A DNA stretch of 64,000 nucleotides from contig NC_134677.1 of assembly GCF_024713945.1 (NCBI RefSeq), forward strand, positions 2,607,001-2,671,000, written 5' to 3'. The translations under genes were made by a program, and so were the position numbers. Positions 1-13,900 of this stretch are shown piece after piece (position 1 is the stretch's first letter; each line of letters starts with the position of its first letter). The DNA is from Dermatophagoides farinae. Its lineage: Eukaryota; Arthropoda; Arachnida; Sarcoptiformes; Pyroglyphidae. A model generated the notes under the pieces. It was not told where the DNA came from. It saw only the letters and a program-made list of their open reading frames with translations, and searched no databases.

Positions 1-1048
1 ATCATCCAATCCATTGTGTCATACAACGGATACACACCAATCCTTGGGGTCCAAAGTAATGTGTGTGTGTGTGTGGTTTGTTCTATCTATCATCCATCCA
101 TTATATATTATTCAATCATCGATCATCATTGAAAAAAAGGAAATATTTCGATTAATGACTGATGAATTGTTGTTTTTTCCTTTGTCAACGAAAAAAAAAC
201 ACGTAGTTGTGTGTGTATGTGTGTGTGTGAAAAATCTCATCGATAAGGAATGAAAATGAAAAACTTCTTTTTTTTCCTTTCTCAATCCTGAATTTATACA
301 TGTGTAATTCATATATCACGAATTTGTAATTTTTTTTCTCTTTCTCAGACTCTTTCGTATTTATTATTATCGAATCAAATTCTTGATTCATTTCTATTCT
401 CCGCTCTCTTTTTTTTCCATTGAAAAAAAAATATTTGCCTTGATTATTTCCGATATAATCATATATATTTTTTTTCTTGTTTCCATTCTGGCTATTTTTT
501 CTTACTAAAATATCAGTGTTATCATTTGTTTGTTATTGATGTTCGATGTGTGTGTGTGTGTGTGTATGCTTGTTTGTTATCAATCGTTTGGAGATTTGCT
601 TGTTGTGATTGATTGATTTTGATCGATCGGATTAATTGACGCATTACTTATTATTATATACACAAATTACCATAGGTGATCTTGATTTTCATCAATTTCT
701 ACATTTTCAATTCATTCACATTGATGATTTTTGGTGAAACGGAATTTTTTCAGAGCAAAAAAAAATTTAAAATTTCTTTTCATTCTGTGAATTGATGATA
801 AATCTCTTTTTTTTTAATTTGGAATCTCTCAACTTTCTTTTTTCTGTGTCTCAATTTGTTTTTCTTTTCTTTTTTTTGTTCTTGCTTTATCATTTTCACA
901 CCCATCACACACCCATACACACACATAATATTAATCCATTACACACATTTATTATTATCACATTTTTTTTCTCTCTCATTTTAATTTATAAATTCACACA
1001 CACACGAAATCTTATTTATATAATATAACAAAAAATGATGCAAATATC

Positions 1049-1073
1049 CACACACACACACACACACACACAC
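1049..1073. repeat. (CA)n microsatellite
   Basis: A perfect CA dinucleotide tract of about 12 units, one of more than twenty CA/TG tracts in the left half of the window. Confidence 0.9.
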
Positions 1074-1730
1074 CGATGGCCCATTAAACACTCACAATAT
1101 ATATTTATATTATTATCAATTGAACAAAAAAAAAAAAAAAAACAAACGAAAAGAATTTATTACCAAACAAACACACCTACAAATGTTATTGATACACTGA
1201 TTATGTGAAAAAAAAATTTATGAACAAAAATAAACACTACACATTTTTAAATTTGTAATATTGATTCACACACACACACACACGATGAACAAAAAAAAAC
1301 GCATACAGAATAATATCATCTGGCTCATCATCATCATCATCAACATGACACAGTGATCGCATTAAAAGTCAATGAAAAAAAAGAATTTCTTTTTGTTTGT
1401 TTTTTTTTTGGATGATTTTCTTTTTTTTATATATATATATAATCACACATTATTTTTACTTGAAGATGATGATGGAAAAAACTTGAACTTTTTTTTTTGT
1501 TAAACATTCTCTCTTTCACTCTCAATGTGTATGTATGTGTGTATTGAGATTAACTTTATTGATTGATTAATGATTTGATTTTTTTTTTGATTGATTGATT
1601 AATTCATTGAATGATTATTATTATTATTATTATTATTGATTATTATTGATTATTTCATGAAACAATTAAATTTTTTAATATAAAAAAACCCACTGTCTTT
1701 ATCTTGTTTTCTAAATTTGGTTATGTAACC

Positions 1731-1752
1731 AAAAAAAAAAAAAAAAAAAAAA
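1731..1752. repeat. Poly-A tract (22 A)
   Basis: An uninterrupted run of 22 A. There is no target-site duplication or retroposed body next to it, so it is read as a simple repeat rather than a retrocopy tail. Confidence 0.9.
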
Positions 1753-4228
1753 TCAACCATTCTCTCCATCAAATCAAATTGTAATTTATTTGGGTGGTTA
1801 CAACGACGGAATCCGAAATATTTTCAATTCAAAAAAAAAACTGAAAATGATTATGAAACAAAAAAAAAGTGTAAAAAATTATCTCAATCTGTGTGTGTGT
1901 GTGAATGTGTGTGTCATAAATCATCAATCAATCAATCAAAGCTGATGCTGATAATAATAATTCACCGAAAAAAAATTGATAATGCTAATTGATGGATCCT
2001 AATTATCATTCGTTTGCTAATATTTTAAAGTGTCTGACATGACATCATCTTCATTGTCAATTGGTCGACTTCGAATTTGATCTCTCTCTCTCCATATGCT
2101 TTGAATTTGGTCTATTGATCTATTTTTAAATCCCCTCATCAAAGTTTGCTGCATCGCCCCCATCCACACACACACACACATCACAAGACCAGGATCAACT
2201 TGTTTTATTTTCTTTTTATATTTATGGTTGAAATTTTTTTTTTCTTCACTTCTATTTTCGGATGATTGAAAATAAAATGGTGTATTTTTTTCTCTGCTTC
2301 TTTCATATTTCAATTGATGAATTCTTTTTTTTTTTGTTGTTGTATAATTTTCGTTCAATCCATATCCGAGTTAGAAAGATTGAGAGTTGAATTTTTTCAT
2401 CTTGTTTCAGATAAATTTTCTTTTTGATTTTTGATTTTTTTTTTTGGATAAAAATATCTGGTATGAATGTGGTAAAGAAGAAGAAGAAGAAGAAGAAAAG
2501 AAACCACATGATCACATCCAAAGTATGGAATTTTTTTTTCAATTCAAAGAATTGAATTAATTTAAACTCAATATATATGTATTTTTTTCCGCTAATAAAT
2601 CCAAAATGGACGGTTAAATCGGTTTCTGGCCTCGTTATATATATAATGATGACGATAATGAGAACAAAAAACAAAAAAAAAGATAAAAGAAAAAACCTTA
2701 ATCAAATATATTTCTGGATAACCAATGATCGATGATTGATCGAATCGGTTTTTTTTTGCATCTTGGTTGATCATTAACATTTAATCGATAGCCAAATTAA
2801 ACAAGAGAAAAAAAAATTATAGATATGGTTTATATATAAATAAACATTGAAGGTGGGATGAAAATCATTTTTTTTTAAAAACCATTTAGATACTACTAAA
2901 ATAGTGGAAAAAAAATGAAAAATTTTAATTCAATTCGAATCTGATTCCAACATGTGTCAACTACAAGTTTGATTATACAGTTGTTGTGTAATGGTAAAAT
3001 ATTATTATTATTATTCACTACCGTTATATGGCTTTACTGGTATATGGTATTTTTTTTTGTCTAGTTTGTCTCTGGTTTCCAATGAGAAGATATTAATTTT
3101 GACAATAAATATATGTGTTTTGTGTGTGTGTGTGTGTTTATAATATACAGAAAAAAACAACAAAATTATGCCAGAAAAATGAGAGAGAGCGAAAAAGGAA
3201 AAAACATAATCCATCATAAAACATAAAACCAGCTAAATATGGTTAAGATAAATATCATATAATATGATTGGAAAAAAAATTGATGAAAAAGATTTCCTTG
3301 TTTTTGTTGTCAACCGTATTTTTTTGTTTTGTTTTGTTTTTATTGTTGCTGTTGTTGTTGTTGTTGTTGTTGTGTACGTGTGTGTATTATTGATCTTTGC
3401 CCAATCATAGAAACATAGAACCATACACACATTGTGATAATGTGATTACTTGTTGATTTGATAAATTTATTTTTTTTTCGAATTGAATTATTATTGAAAA
3501 ATAAAATTGAATGATAATAATTGAAAATTAATATAAAAAATTCAAATGATTGAATTGATGATATGTTTATAATCATTAATTTTTTCATCATTTTTTTTTT
3601 GCTGCCCATTTCATTAGCTAAATGCCACGACGATGATGACGATGATGATGATGATGGAAATGGGTAGAAGAAAAACAATTGAAACGGAATCAATTTCACC
3701 GGAACTACTATGTAGATTTAGTCAGCAGAAAAAAAAATTTTTGCTTTTGCTGCTACTGCAGCTATTGCCTACCAATATATAATTTTAATGTCCATAAAAC
3801 TAAAAATCAGTCAAAATTCATTTCAGGACAAACATCAATCATAATAATAATAACAATAATAATAACTACACACATATATGAATGAAACCTAAATAATAAA
3901 TACGATCATCGTATTGACAAATTGAGGACAACAATAATAACAAAAAACATTTTTTTTTATTAAAATGAAAAAGGAAACATATGTGTGTGTGTGGTATAGT
4001 TGTTTTTGAAACCATATATATTGTGTGTATGTGTGTGTGTATGTGTATGTGTATACAGTATTCAAAGTGTTTCACTAAGTGAATCAGTCAACGAGTCAGT
4101 ATGTAAAATATCGAAAATGATGAATCGATCATCACAGGATATGTGTTTTTTTTTGTGGTTGTAAATGTGAATTATATATGGACATTGCATACGTTACGTT
4201 TCATTTATAATAATGATGATGATTTTCA

Positions 4229-4229
<1 letters not shown>

Positions 4230-4271
<42 letters not shown>

Positions 4272-4272
4272 G
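4230..4272. repeat. (GTT)n microsatellite
   Basis: A GTT/TTG triplet tract of about 13 units with one GTC interruption. It gives a poly-Val frame on the plus strand, which should not be taken as coding. Confidence 0.9.
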
Positions 4273-5789
4273 ATGTTTATTCATATATACACATTGGAAC
4301 AATTACCGACAATTTTGTTTTTCTGGCTATCTCATTGAACCTTTTTTTTCTGATATTTTTGTTTGGTTGTTTGGTTGATTGTTTCTGTTTGTTTCATAGA
4401 AAAAAAAATTGCGAATTGAATTTAAACGGAATTGAATCTCTATCATTGACCTTGTACATTTGGATTTTTATGTCATCATAACAATGTGTATGCGTGAAAC
4501 AGTGTATCCGCGTGAACGAACACACAGCAGCAGCAGCAGCAGCAGCTGTATCCGCATCGTGTCATTTATGATAGTGGAAAGGAAAAAAAATTTGGTCATT
4601 ATTTTTATTGAAAAAAAATAGGAAAAAAAACACTAATTAACTCATTCAATTTATGTCAACATAAAATGATAACTTTTTTTTCTATGGAAAAAAAAATTAC
4701 AAACAGCTGAAAATCAAAATATAATATGCGCATATGATAAGTATTGGTCACTAGCCACAGCCATCAACCAATCATTATCATTATATTAGACGTCATCGTT
4801 CTTTGGTGAAAGAAAATAAGCTTATTCATCATCATCCATTGCTAACATCAAAATTATCGACTGGAATATCAATCAGAATTTCATTTCAAAAAAAGATAAA
4901 ATTAAGAATGAATGAATGAATGAATGGCATGAAATGAAATTGAATAAAAAAAATGGCAAATGAAATAAAAAGTACCTGAATACCAATTGAAATTGAAAAA
5001 ATACTAAAAGATTAAATGAAAAAGGAAAAAAAAACATTACCTTTACCCATAATGAATGAGTGTGATAATTGAAGAAATAACTAAAAAAATTAATCACATT
5101 ATTCGGCTTTTTTACATTATTCAACAATGATAATCGTAATTGATGTTTGTTTGATGACGTTGATCATTACCGAATCTTTTTTTTATTTTTTTGCTAAAAG
5201 TTTTATTTTTTCATCAACACAATCTATTAAAAATTTTCTTTTTTTTCATTTATTTCAAAGGAAAATGAGGGATAATTTTTTTTTTGTCATAAACGGACAT
5301 TTTTGGTTCGTTTAAAAATTTAAATATTTACATTTGAGATATTTGCCAATATACAAGATGTCCTTGGAGAAAGATGACTCTATTTTTATATATAATCGAT
5401 ATATGCCGGTCATCATTTGAATGATTCATCATCATTGGCAATGTACAAAATTCACTTTCTTTTCCTTTACTTAACTTTTATTAATTGATTGGAATAGACA
5501 ATAATCAAGGTTATCAAATCAATGGAATTCGATTATGTTACCGATACGAACCTTAAAAACAAAACACAAAAAAACACCAATATAATCGATTCATATGAGC
5601 TCATTAATTACCATTTAAAATACATCAATGATATATTCCAATATCCAAATGAAAACTAAGGAATTAATTAATTTCATCGAATCAAGTTGTTGTTCAATCT
5701 TGAATTTTTCTAGTATTTATAAATCGGTTTCATGTTTTTTCCCTTTCTTTTTTTTTAATTTACATCATCATAATCATTTGATATTTTAG

Positions 5790-5856
5790 TGCATCTGGAT
5801 CGTGGAAGAAATGAAAAATATCCAGTTTTTCGAGGACACACAAATACACACCGAAG
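5790..5856 (+). other. Candidate short exon, unrecognised
   Basis: A 67-base, non-repetitive, relatively GC-rich island sits between a pyrimidine-poor but plausible acceptor (ATATTTTAG) and a GTGGAG donor. One frame is open and reads HLDRGRNEKYPVFRGHTNT; a second frame is also open. The composition differs from the repeats around it, which is the reason for listing it. No family is recognised and neither splice partner could be identified. It may belong to the same plus-strand gene as the candidate terminal exon at 10895-10969, but that is a guess. Confidence 0.2.
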
Positions 5857-7607
5857 GTGGAGGTGGTAGTCATCTTTGTATTCGTTATTATTATTATTTG
5901 ATCGTGATGTTAGAAATTCACTTTCACGATTTCACTATTACGTGATGAATACAGAGAGAAAAGGAGAGAGAGAGAGAGAAAAGATATTTATATACACTTT
6001 ACCAGTCAAGTATGAAAAGAGATCATCATCGAACAAGGCAAACATTGGCCATCATGATGATGATGATGATGAACAGAAGAAAACCTGAATCATTTCACCA
6101 AAAAAGGTAGGTAGGAGCCATTCATTTTCCATCCATCTTCAATGTATGTAATGCTTGATTTGTTTTTCTGTTTTCAATCGTTATTGTTGGTTGGTTGGTT
6201 TGCTAATTTCAGGTTGGAAAAAAAGGCGAACCTTTTTTCAGGTTTTATTTTTTTTCTCCTCCATCTTCAAAGAAAAAAAAGAAATACTAAAATGGTTGTC
6301 TGTCGGGTATGTACTTGCACACACTTGTGTCTTCTCATTATTCTTCATTTTTTTTCACTGATTTTATTTTTACTTTTCACCTGTTGCTGATGATGATGAT
6401 GATCCTTGGTGCAAACCTGTTTGAATTCTATTCTTATTTGGTTTCGTTTTTATTTCTTCTTCTGATCTCATACATTTCACATTCATATTCACATCATGAA
6501 TATATCTCTGTTTTTCTTGTTCGCTTTTCTTATTTCTACCTTTATCATCATCATCGTTATTATGTCAGTCGATATGATGATTTGGTGACCAAGTCGCCGA
6601 GAGAAGGAGAAAGAGAAAGAGTAAATGAATGAATAAAGAAGCCTGCTGACTCACTGACTCACTGACTGACATTACATTAATGATTGTCGTCAGTGTATCT
6701 ATGTCGAATTCACCATTGATGATGATGATGATGATGATGATTGTAATCAAATCAAATCAAAGAAAAAAAAATTTGGTTTAAAAGGGAAAAAAACATCAAA
6801 TAGAGAAAATCATATGATCATCAGGGTCCAAATTATTATTATTTTTTTTTATTGTTATTGTTGTTGTTGTTGTCATCATTATTATCATCAACAACCCAAT
6901 CTTAGTTTGTTTTTTTTCTCTTTCTCCAATGTAGAAATATATTTGAGAATCAAAATCGACCTTTACCTGTGTGTGTATGTGTGTGTGTGTGTTTGTTGTT
7001 TATATAAGCAAAAATATTATTATTATTGCAGCCATTATTTTTTATCTTTCTATTTTTTTTATGATATTTATTTATCTCGAATCGTTTCGTTTAACATAAC
7101 AAAAATAATCAGAAAATAACGTCTTTTTATTTTTTTTCTATTCTGGAAAATAACACATACAGATTTTTTTTTATTTTTATTTTTTTTCACCTGGATTAAG
7201 TATTGAAAGTGTTGAATACATACATACACAATAACTCAAAAACAAATATTATACATTCTTGATTTTAGTGAAAATGGTGGCCATGACCATCTTCTTCTTT
7301 TTTTTTGTTACCATATGATTGACACTCTTATTTATAGTTGTAGCCATCATCATCATCATCATCTCATTATTATTAGAGATGTAAAGATCTATCTTTCAAT
7401 GTGTAAATTGGTTTTAACAAAAGTATAGATAATTTTTGTTGCTTTGATTGTATTTGGATCCTTGTTGTTGTTGTCGTCGTTGTTGTTGTTGTTGTTAAGA
7501 GAAAAAAAAATTGTCGATTAGTGAATCATCATCTGTACGAATGAACACAGTGGCAATGAAAAGAAATGACAATCACAATAGAGGCTGGGTGGTTCTGGTG
7601 TAATCTA

Positions 7608-7629
7608 TTTTTTTTTTTTTTTTTTTTTT
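7608..7629. repeat. Poly-T tract (22 T)
   Basis: An uninterrupted run of 22 T with no recognisable adjoining retroposed sequence. Confidence 0.9.
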
Positions 7630-8526
7630 GATTCCATGGTCCAATGAAATGTTTAATGAAAATGAAAAAAAATGATCAATCCTTTAATTCATATTTTTTC
7701 AACCCTGTCAATTTTTTTTTACTGCACTATAGTTGAAATGCTTCATGGCCCGAAGCCTAATTTCATGGTCAAAATAATTTTGATGAGAATGACGATAATG
7801 ATCATCATGATGATGATGATCATCATCATCATCAATATCAATAACTGACAAGAACAGCAACCTACAACCACAACAGCAATTCAAAAAAAAAGTCAATCAA
7901 GAAAATCGGGTTTTTTCTTCACATTTTTTTTTTGCTTCTCATTTGAAAACATATATGAAGATCATCAGTTTTTGATTATGAAATTTTTTAATTAAAAAAA
8001 AGAAAGAGAAAAAATTTTATTAAATCCCACTTATTTCTAACCAGAAAAATTTTGATAATAGTAAAATTACTTTCTCCATCACTCTCTCTCTCTCTCTCTC
8101 TCTTGAAATTTTCAAAAAAATTGAATTGAAAATCAATTGATGTGTGTGTGTGTTTTAAAATAGAATCCATTTCGTCCTGTGTGTGTGTGTGTGTGTGTGG
8201 CAATCTATATCCAAGTATGGCATTGAATCAAAGAATGAATCCATTATATTTGTAGGTTTTTGGTCACAATTATAATGATGATGATGATGATGAAGGTGTA
8301 ATAATAACAACAACAACAACAACAACAAAAACAACAACGACACAACACAAATAACAATAAATCACCGAAACAACAACAAAATGATAAATAAAAGCTCTGT
8401 CCTTTTACACAACAACAACAACTTTGTTTGGATATATATATGTGTTTATAGAGTGGTTGTATATCATCATCATTACTATTATTTTAGATTACTTTATTTT
8501 TTTTTCTAAACTATTATTAGCACAAA

Positions 8527-8593
8527 ACACACACACACACACACACCAATATGGTAAACATTTTTTGGCATGTGTGTGTGTGTGTGTGTGTGT
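8527..8593. repeat. Inverted CA / TG repeat pair (hairpin)
   Basis: A CA tract (8527-8546) is followed, after about 24 bases, by a TG tract (8571-8593) on the same strand. The two arms are perfectly complementary over about 20 bp, so single-stranded DNA or RNA from here can fold into a long hairpin with a short loop. A second arrangement of this kind lies at 17738-17825. Confidence 0.8.
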
Positions 8594-9536
8594 TATCAAT
8601 TAGCATCATTATTATCATTAAAAATATTAAAAAAAAAAAAATATCCAATTCTCACTTGATCTTAACACAATAGTGGTATATATACTGATATTTATTTTGT
8701 GTGTGTGTGTATGTTTGTGTTTTTAGGTGGATTCATTATTATTTTGTTATTATTGTTTTTTTTTCTGAATTTGTATTTTGTTTCAAAAAAAATAGTGAGA
8801 ATTTACGTGAAATGAATATGTGATTATGCATTCATCCGTTTTTTTTAAACAAAAAAAAAATGTACCAGAAACGGAATCCATTTTGTAACAAAACAAAACA
8901 AAAAAAAAATTTTATTTTTATAAATCCATAAATATATAATATTTCGAGTAACAAAAATGAAAAATACAAAACACTAAAAGTTAGTTAATCATAATATATG
9001 ATGATGATAATGATGATGATGATTATTATAATGATAAATAATGTATATATTGTTCATCAGAGACACACATATATATACACACAATGCAAATTGTTGTATA
9101 CAATGTCCACATTGGAAAACAGAAAAAAAAAATTGGCCTTATCCTTGAAATTGAAAATTGTTGCATTATAACACAAAATAAATACAATGGCGCCAACCAT
9201 GTGTGTTCTATTCATACACACACACACACATACACACAAATTATAATGGATGTGAATTAGATGGTGATGATGGTAGCTAAACAAAAAAAAAATGTGCAAA
9301 AAAAATATTGACACGTTCGTTAGTTGTTGTTGTCGTTGTTGACCCCCTTTCATTACATTTCCCTTTTTTACTTTCCCTTGTTTATTTCATCAACACCATC
9401 ATCATCATTGCTATGGATCATGGCCATCATTTATGAACTAAACACATACAAACACACACTGCCACCAGTAGCCATTCAATTGAATTCATTTCCATTCAAT
9501 TTCAAATGTATGAAGGAAACCATAATAGTCGGTTGA

Positions 9537-9566
<30 letters not shown>
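9537..9566. repeat. (GAT)10 microsatellite
   Basis: Ten perfect GAT units. This triplet is the most common simple repeat in the window and also appears inside real exons as Asp, Met or His runs. Confidence 0.9.
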
Positions 9567-9567
<1 letters not shown>

Positions 9568-9704
9568 GCTCAGCGTAGAATATGAAAGAAAAAAAAAATG
9601 CAAAATCACTAAATCATCCTCAAGATATAGCAGTTGAATGAATGAATGAATGGATGGATAGGCAAAAGACAATAAGACAACACCATCATCATATAATCAC
9701 CATA

Positions 9705-9706
<2 letters not shown>

Positions 9707-9736
<30 letters not shown>
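9707..9736. repeat. (CA)15 microsatellite
   Basis: Fifteen perfect CA units, among the longest pure CA tracts here and a likely polymorphic marker. Confidence 0.9.
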
Positions 9737-9738
<2 letters not shown>

Positions 9739-10894
9739 TAGTCATTTACACAGAATGATGACTTTCCATCATCGTGATCATCATCATCAACGGTTCTATT
9801 CTATATAGTAGATATAAATGAAATGCATATACATTTAATAATGACGAGTTTCAGAACCTGTCTTTTTTTCTATATGGTAATAATAATATAATAATCATCA
9901 ACACAATATACAACAATAGTTATGGATAATTGTGATGATGATGATGGTGGTGGAAAGTAGTGAAGATTGACTTAATTTGCTTTCACTTCTACGAAAAAAA
10001 ATATATAAATTCTTTATGCCCATCATTATTTTCATAGCTGAATAAAAAAAAAGAATGAAAGAAAAAAAAAACAAGAAAAGAAACAAAAGTAAATATGGTT
10101 TGGTAGGAAATTATTTTTTTTTTTTTTTTTTTGTTATCCATTCTCATATTCATCATTTTGAACACTTTAGAATCTACTAAAGTATAGATTTTTTTTATCG
10201 TATACCGATGGCGGAAGATTTGATGATCAATTTTTTCCATATGAATGATGTCAATTTTGTTATCGTTATTATATATTGTGCATGTGTGTGTGTTTTTTTA
10301 CTACTTGAATATAAAATGTTTCCTTGGGCGCCATATGGAATTTTTTTCTTTGCAAAAAAAATACTTCAATAATTTCACCTTTGGACCATCATTTTGAAAT
10401 AACAATATCGGTGAGGATGATGATGATGATGATGAAAGGAACCAAATGATGCATGCATGTTCAAACAAAACTGGACTGAAAACTAATCGACCAGTAAAAC
10501 AGAGGTGTATGTTATCGGACCAATAAAATATAACAATGGATGTTATCATTATTACCACTTCTAATGATGATGATGATGATGTTGGCGAATTCTCGTTTTT
10601 TCCAATGTTCCTATTTTCTTTCTTTATTCACTTTGATAAGCTGCATTGATTTTTTTTACGGAGATAATAATAGTGAAAAAAAACTTTCGTCTTGTATCAG
10701 AATACTATTTTTGGATATTTTAAATCGAATCAATTGGTAATTATTCCCAAATATTTCTTGTATCTTGCATACAAAGCTACCGGATTCTGTTCTAAAAGTC
10801 TGATAAACACACACACACACACAGACAGATACAAATACCAAGCATGTCTATCTCCTATCCATGAAGATTTTTTTTCATAATAAAATTATTCCAG

Positions 10895-10969
10895 GTGTTG
10901 TTTAGTCTATACGATAATGATAATGATAATTTGCCGGATGGACCAATGATTATATTATATCGAAATTAA
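10895..10969 (+). other. Candidate terminal exon with poly(A) signal, unrecognised
   Basis: An acceptor-like ATTATTCCAG is followed by 24 codons and a TAA at 10967-10969; an AATAAA follows at 11011-11016. The frame reads VLFSLYDNDNDN then LPDGPMIILYRN. The Asp-Asn part comes from a GATAAT repeat, which weakens the case, but the flanking codons and the stop/poly(A) spacing look like a real last exon. No homologue is recognised and no upstream exon is assured. If real, a plus-strand gene with long introns ends here. Confidence 0.25.
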
Positions 10970-13900
10970 ATGTTAACTATTTCTCATTATTTTTCTCTCC
11001 ATATAATTCCAATAAAAAGGTATGTTCCCATCAACAACAAACATCTCAAATTGACAGCATCACCATCAACAGCAGCAGCAGCAGCAGCAGCATGCTTGTC
11101 AATTATTTTCATGGCCGTATACAAAAAAAGCAAACCCTTCAGGTTGTATTTTTTTTATGCAATAAATCTCTTATTATACAACAAAGATGAAAAAAACCAT
11201 TTATTTCATTGAATAAATTTTTTTTCATCATCATCATCATCATCATTTCATTATCAAGAAACTTTTCTTGATCAATCAAGTTTCTTTTCTTTATTTTTTT
11301 ATTTTCTTACTGTCGGCCAACAACAATAATAATCCATTACAGCCAATAGATGTAATAGAAAACAAAAAGATTGACTGAGAGAAAGAGAGAGAAACAATTA
11401 TTCTTCCAACAAGCAAATCGGTAATGAGGATGATTAGACAATTTGCTTCAAATGAACAACACACACACACTCACACACATACACACAACTATGACAATTT
11501 GATGATGATTTAACCAACAAACAAAATAGAAAAAAAAATGAAATGTTACCATCAGTTTTTTCTTCCACTATTCAACTTTGTAATATTTGATCTCATCGAT
11601 ATCATAATAAAAAAAAATAAAAAAAAAGAATATTTCTATTTATCGATTGTAGATCATCGTAATTTTTTCTTATTGTATTGTACTGGATCAGATAATACAG
11701 TTTGAACAAATATTGTTATCACTAATAAATATTGAATTGGGAAATACATTTTTATGACATTTTTTCAATCATTATTATTTTGTCCATTGAATCAAATGAT
11801 GATGATGATGATGATGATGACAACAAGATCTTCATCGTTTCTGTGTGATAAAAAAAAAATATTTTTCAATCTAAATGTTACCTAAAAATTATATGGGAAA
11901 CACTTGAACGATATAAACACACAAAAAAAACAAATAAAACCATTTTTTGGATTTTTATTTTCTCAAACAACAAGTTGATTTCGACTTGACAACAACAACA
12001 ACAACAACAACGACAATACCAGTATATCTATGTTTGCTCATAATAATTTTCTACGATTCTTATTTAAGAAACGGCAAATAATTTATTTTCAATCTGATAA
12101 TTATTATGACTTTATTATTGTTGTTGTCGTTGTCATTGTGTTGTTATCAGCTAAAAAAAATGATAATAATTCATCTTGTTTTGCCATTTACGTCATTATC
12201 ATTAACATCATTTTATCTAAATGAAAATAAGAATTCAGGAAATAAAAAAAAAAAATACAAAACAAAGTTAATCAAATCCTAATCATATTGAAAAGAATTT
12301 GATCATTGAAAATGTGAAGAATTATTATTATTATTTTTTTAATTTTATTTAAATAATGATAATCCTATCATATCATTCACTTTTTCTACGATTCGTCATT
12401 TAAACCGATTCACTGATAATCATTATTGGCCACAAAACAATGTCTGATATCATCATTGTCTGTGTGTGTGTGATTATCATTGTTTAGATTTTGAACATAA
12501 CGATCAAATATCGAAAATGTTTTCTATGGAAAATAAGCAAAAGGGGACAGATAATTTGAACGAAAACAACAACAACAAAAATCAAGCAAATAATCCATAA
12601 ATTGATGACGGAATTAATCCGCAATAAATTTGATTTTTTTTTGCACTTATCAATAAATTATCTTCGATACATTACATATCAATTTGAATTTTTTGTTCGG
12701 TTCCTCTTTTTTTTCTTTATATGGATGGATAATGGTGAATTATTTGATACTCGGATTATGTTCTGATACATCATAATCAGTGTGTCTGTGTGTGTGTGTG
12801 TGGTGTGTGTATCAAATCGAATTTAAATTCAAAAAAAAATCATTCCGTTTCATCGTGTATCCAGGAATGAAACAAATTCAATCAAATCCATGGATCGATA
12901 ATTGTTATTTTTATAAATAAAAAAATTATTTGATGTTGTTACGGTGACATTTATGACCTTATGTGTAGCCATTACGATGATGATGATGATGATGATAATG
13001 TTTCATCACTATGATATCACTTTAAGCGGAGAGCAATAGACTAAACAAAAATTTTGTTTTTCTTTTCCATCGTTATTTACGTTTTTTTTTAAATATGCAA
13101 ATGGAAAAGAAAAAAAAAACCGAAAAAAAACTGCAAACGTAGTGTCTTGTCTGGATTATTATTATCATCATCATGTCTCTGGTGTTTGTTTATTATTAAT
13201 ATCCATTGATTGATTGATAAGTAAAAAAAAAAAAATTTCATTAATAATTATGATAATGAAAGTGGTGCCATATATGAAATCTTCACGTTTCTGGTCACGT
13301 ATCATTATCATCATTATCATATCCGTATGCATCATGTTTTTTTTTTTTTGCTGATTATTCACTTATTGTTTGTTTGTTTCATATTTTATTGTAATTGATT
13401 TTTTCACAGAAAAAAAAACAAATATATTGTTTCATTAATAATGATTCATCATTAGAATGGAATATAATCTTTTCACCTTACAGGTACTACTTTGTTATTA
13501 TATTTGAAAATTTTCCTCATTATATCATGGGTTTTTTTTCTTCGTCTTCTTCTTTTTGCCTTTATTTTTTTTTCTTCAATGATTTTGATTCAATTTTTAT
13601 ATATTCAATATGTAGAAAAAAATATTTTTTTCCTTTTTTCTTTGCACACGTTTGTCGTTGTCATTCATCAAAAGAAATTCCTTTACACTGATTTATCGAT
13701 CAAGGAAAACCCTGCAAAATCATTGTGTATGGCAAAATAGTGAAAGAGAAAGAAAGGGGAAAAAAAGGTTAAAGCACTTGTACAATAAAAGAAAAGTTCT
13801 TGTAGGGATTTTCTTCAATGACAAAAACTTTAAAATGTTTTCAACATTATTATCTAATTTGTATCACATGAGAAATTGTGTTTTTTTTTAGTTTAAAGAA

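Larger units (their letters stand above)
1..5789. other. Gene-poor, microsatellite-rich stretch
   Basis: No convincing gene is visible. The stretch is made of poly-A/T runs, CA/TG tracts, ATC/GAT and GTT triplets and A-rich spacers. All open frames longer than 60 codons on either strand are translations of these repeats (runs of His, Cys-Val, Phe, Ile) and lack splice context. The first 55 bases are less repetitive and end in a plausible donor (AAA then GTAATG), so the window may open inside an exon of a gene to the left, but nothing there is recognisable. The region could be intergenic or intronic. Confidence 0.6.
5857..10894. other. Gene-poor, microsatellite-rich stretch
   Basis: No convincing gene. 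The stretch holds dense ATG/GAT triplets, CA/TG tracts (including the inverted pair at 8527-8593), a 22-nt poly-T and CAA/GTT runs. A possible 31-nt micro-exon between two TTTCAG sites near 6210-6240 is too short to support. If 5790-5856 and 10895-10969 are real exons of one gene, this is intron. Confidence 0.5.

Noticed and set aside
14-253. Open frame with Cys-Val-Cys-Val and His-Thr runs near the window start
   Set aside because: It is the translation of TG/CA microsatellites and uses no splice or family context. The same holds for many frames up to 33 kb.
1731-1752. Poly-A tract as tail of a LINE/SINE or processed pseudogene
   Set aside because: No body with retroelement or gene similarity precedes it and no target-site duplication was seen.
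3340-3699. 119-codon minus-strand frame with poly-Ser and poly-Gln
   Set aside because: The runs come from GAT and GTT repeats read in another frame; the remaining residues are from poly-A/T.
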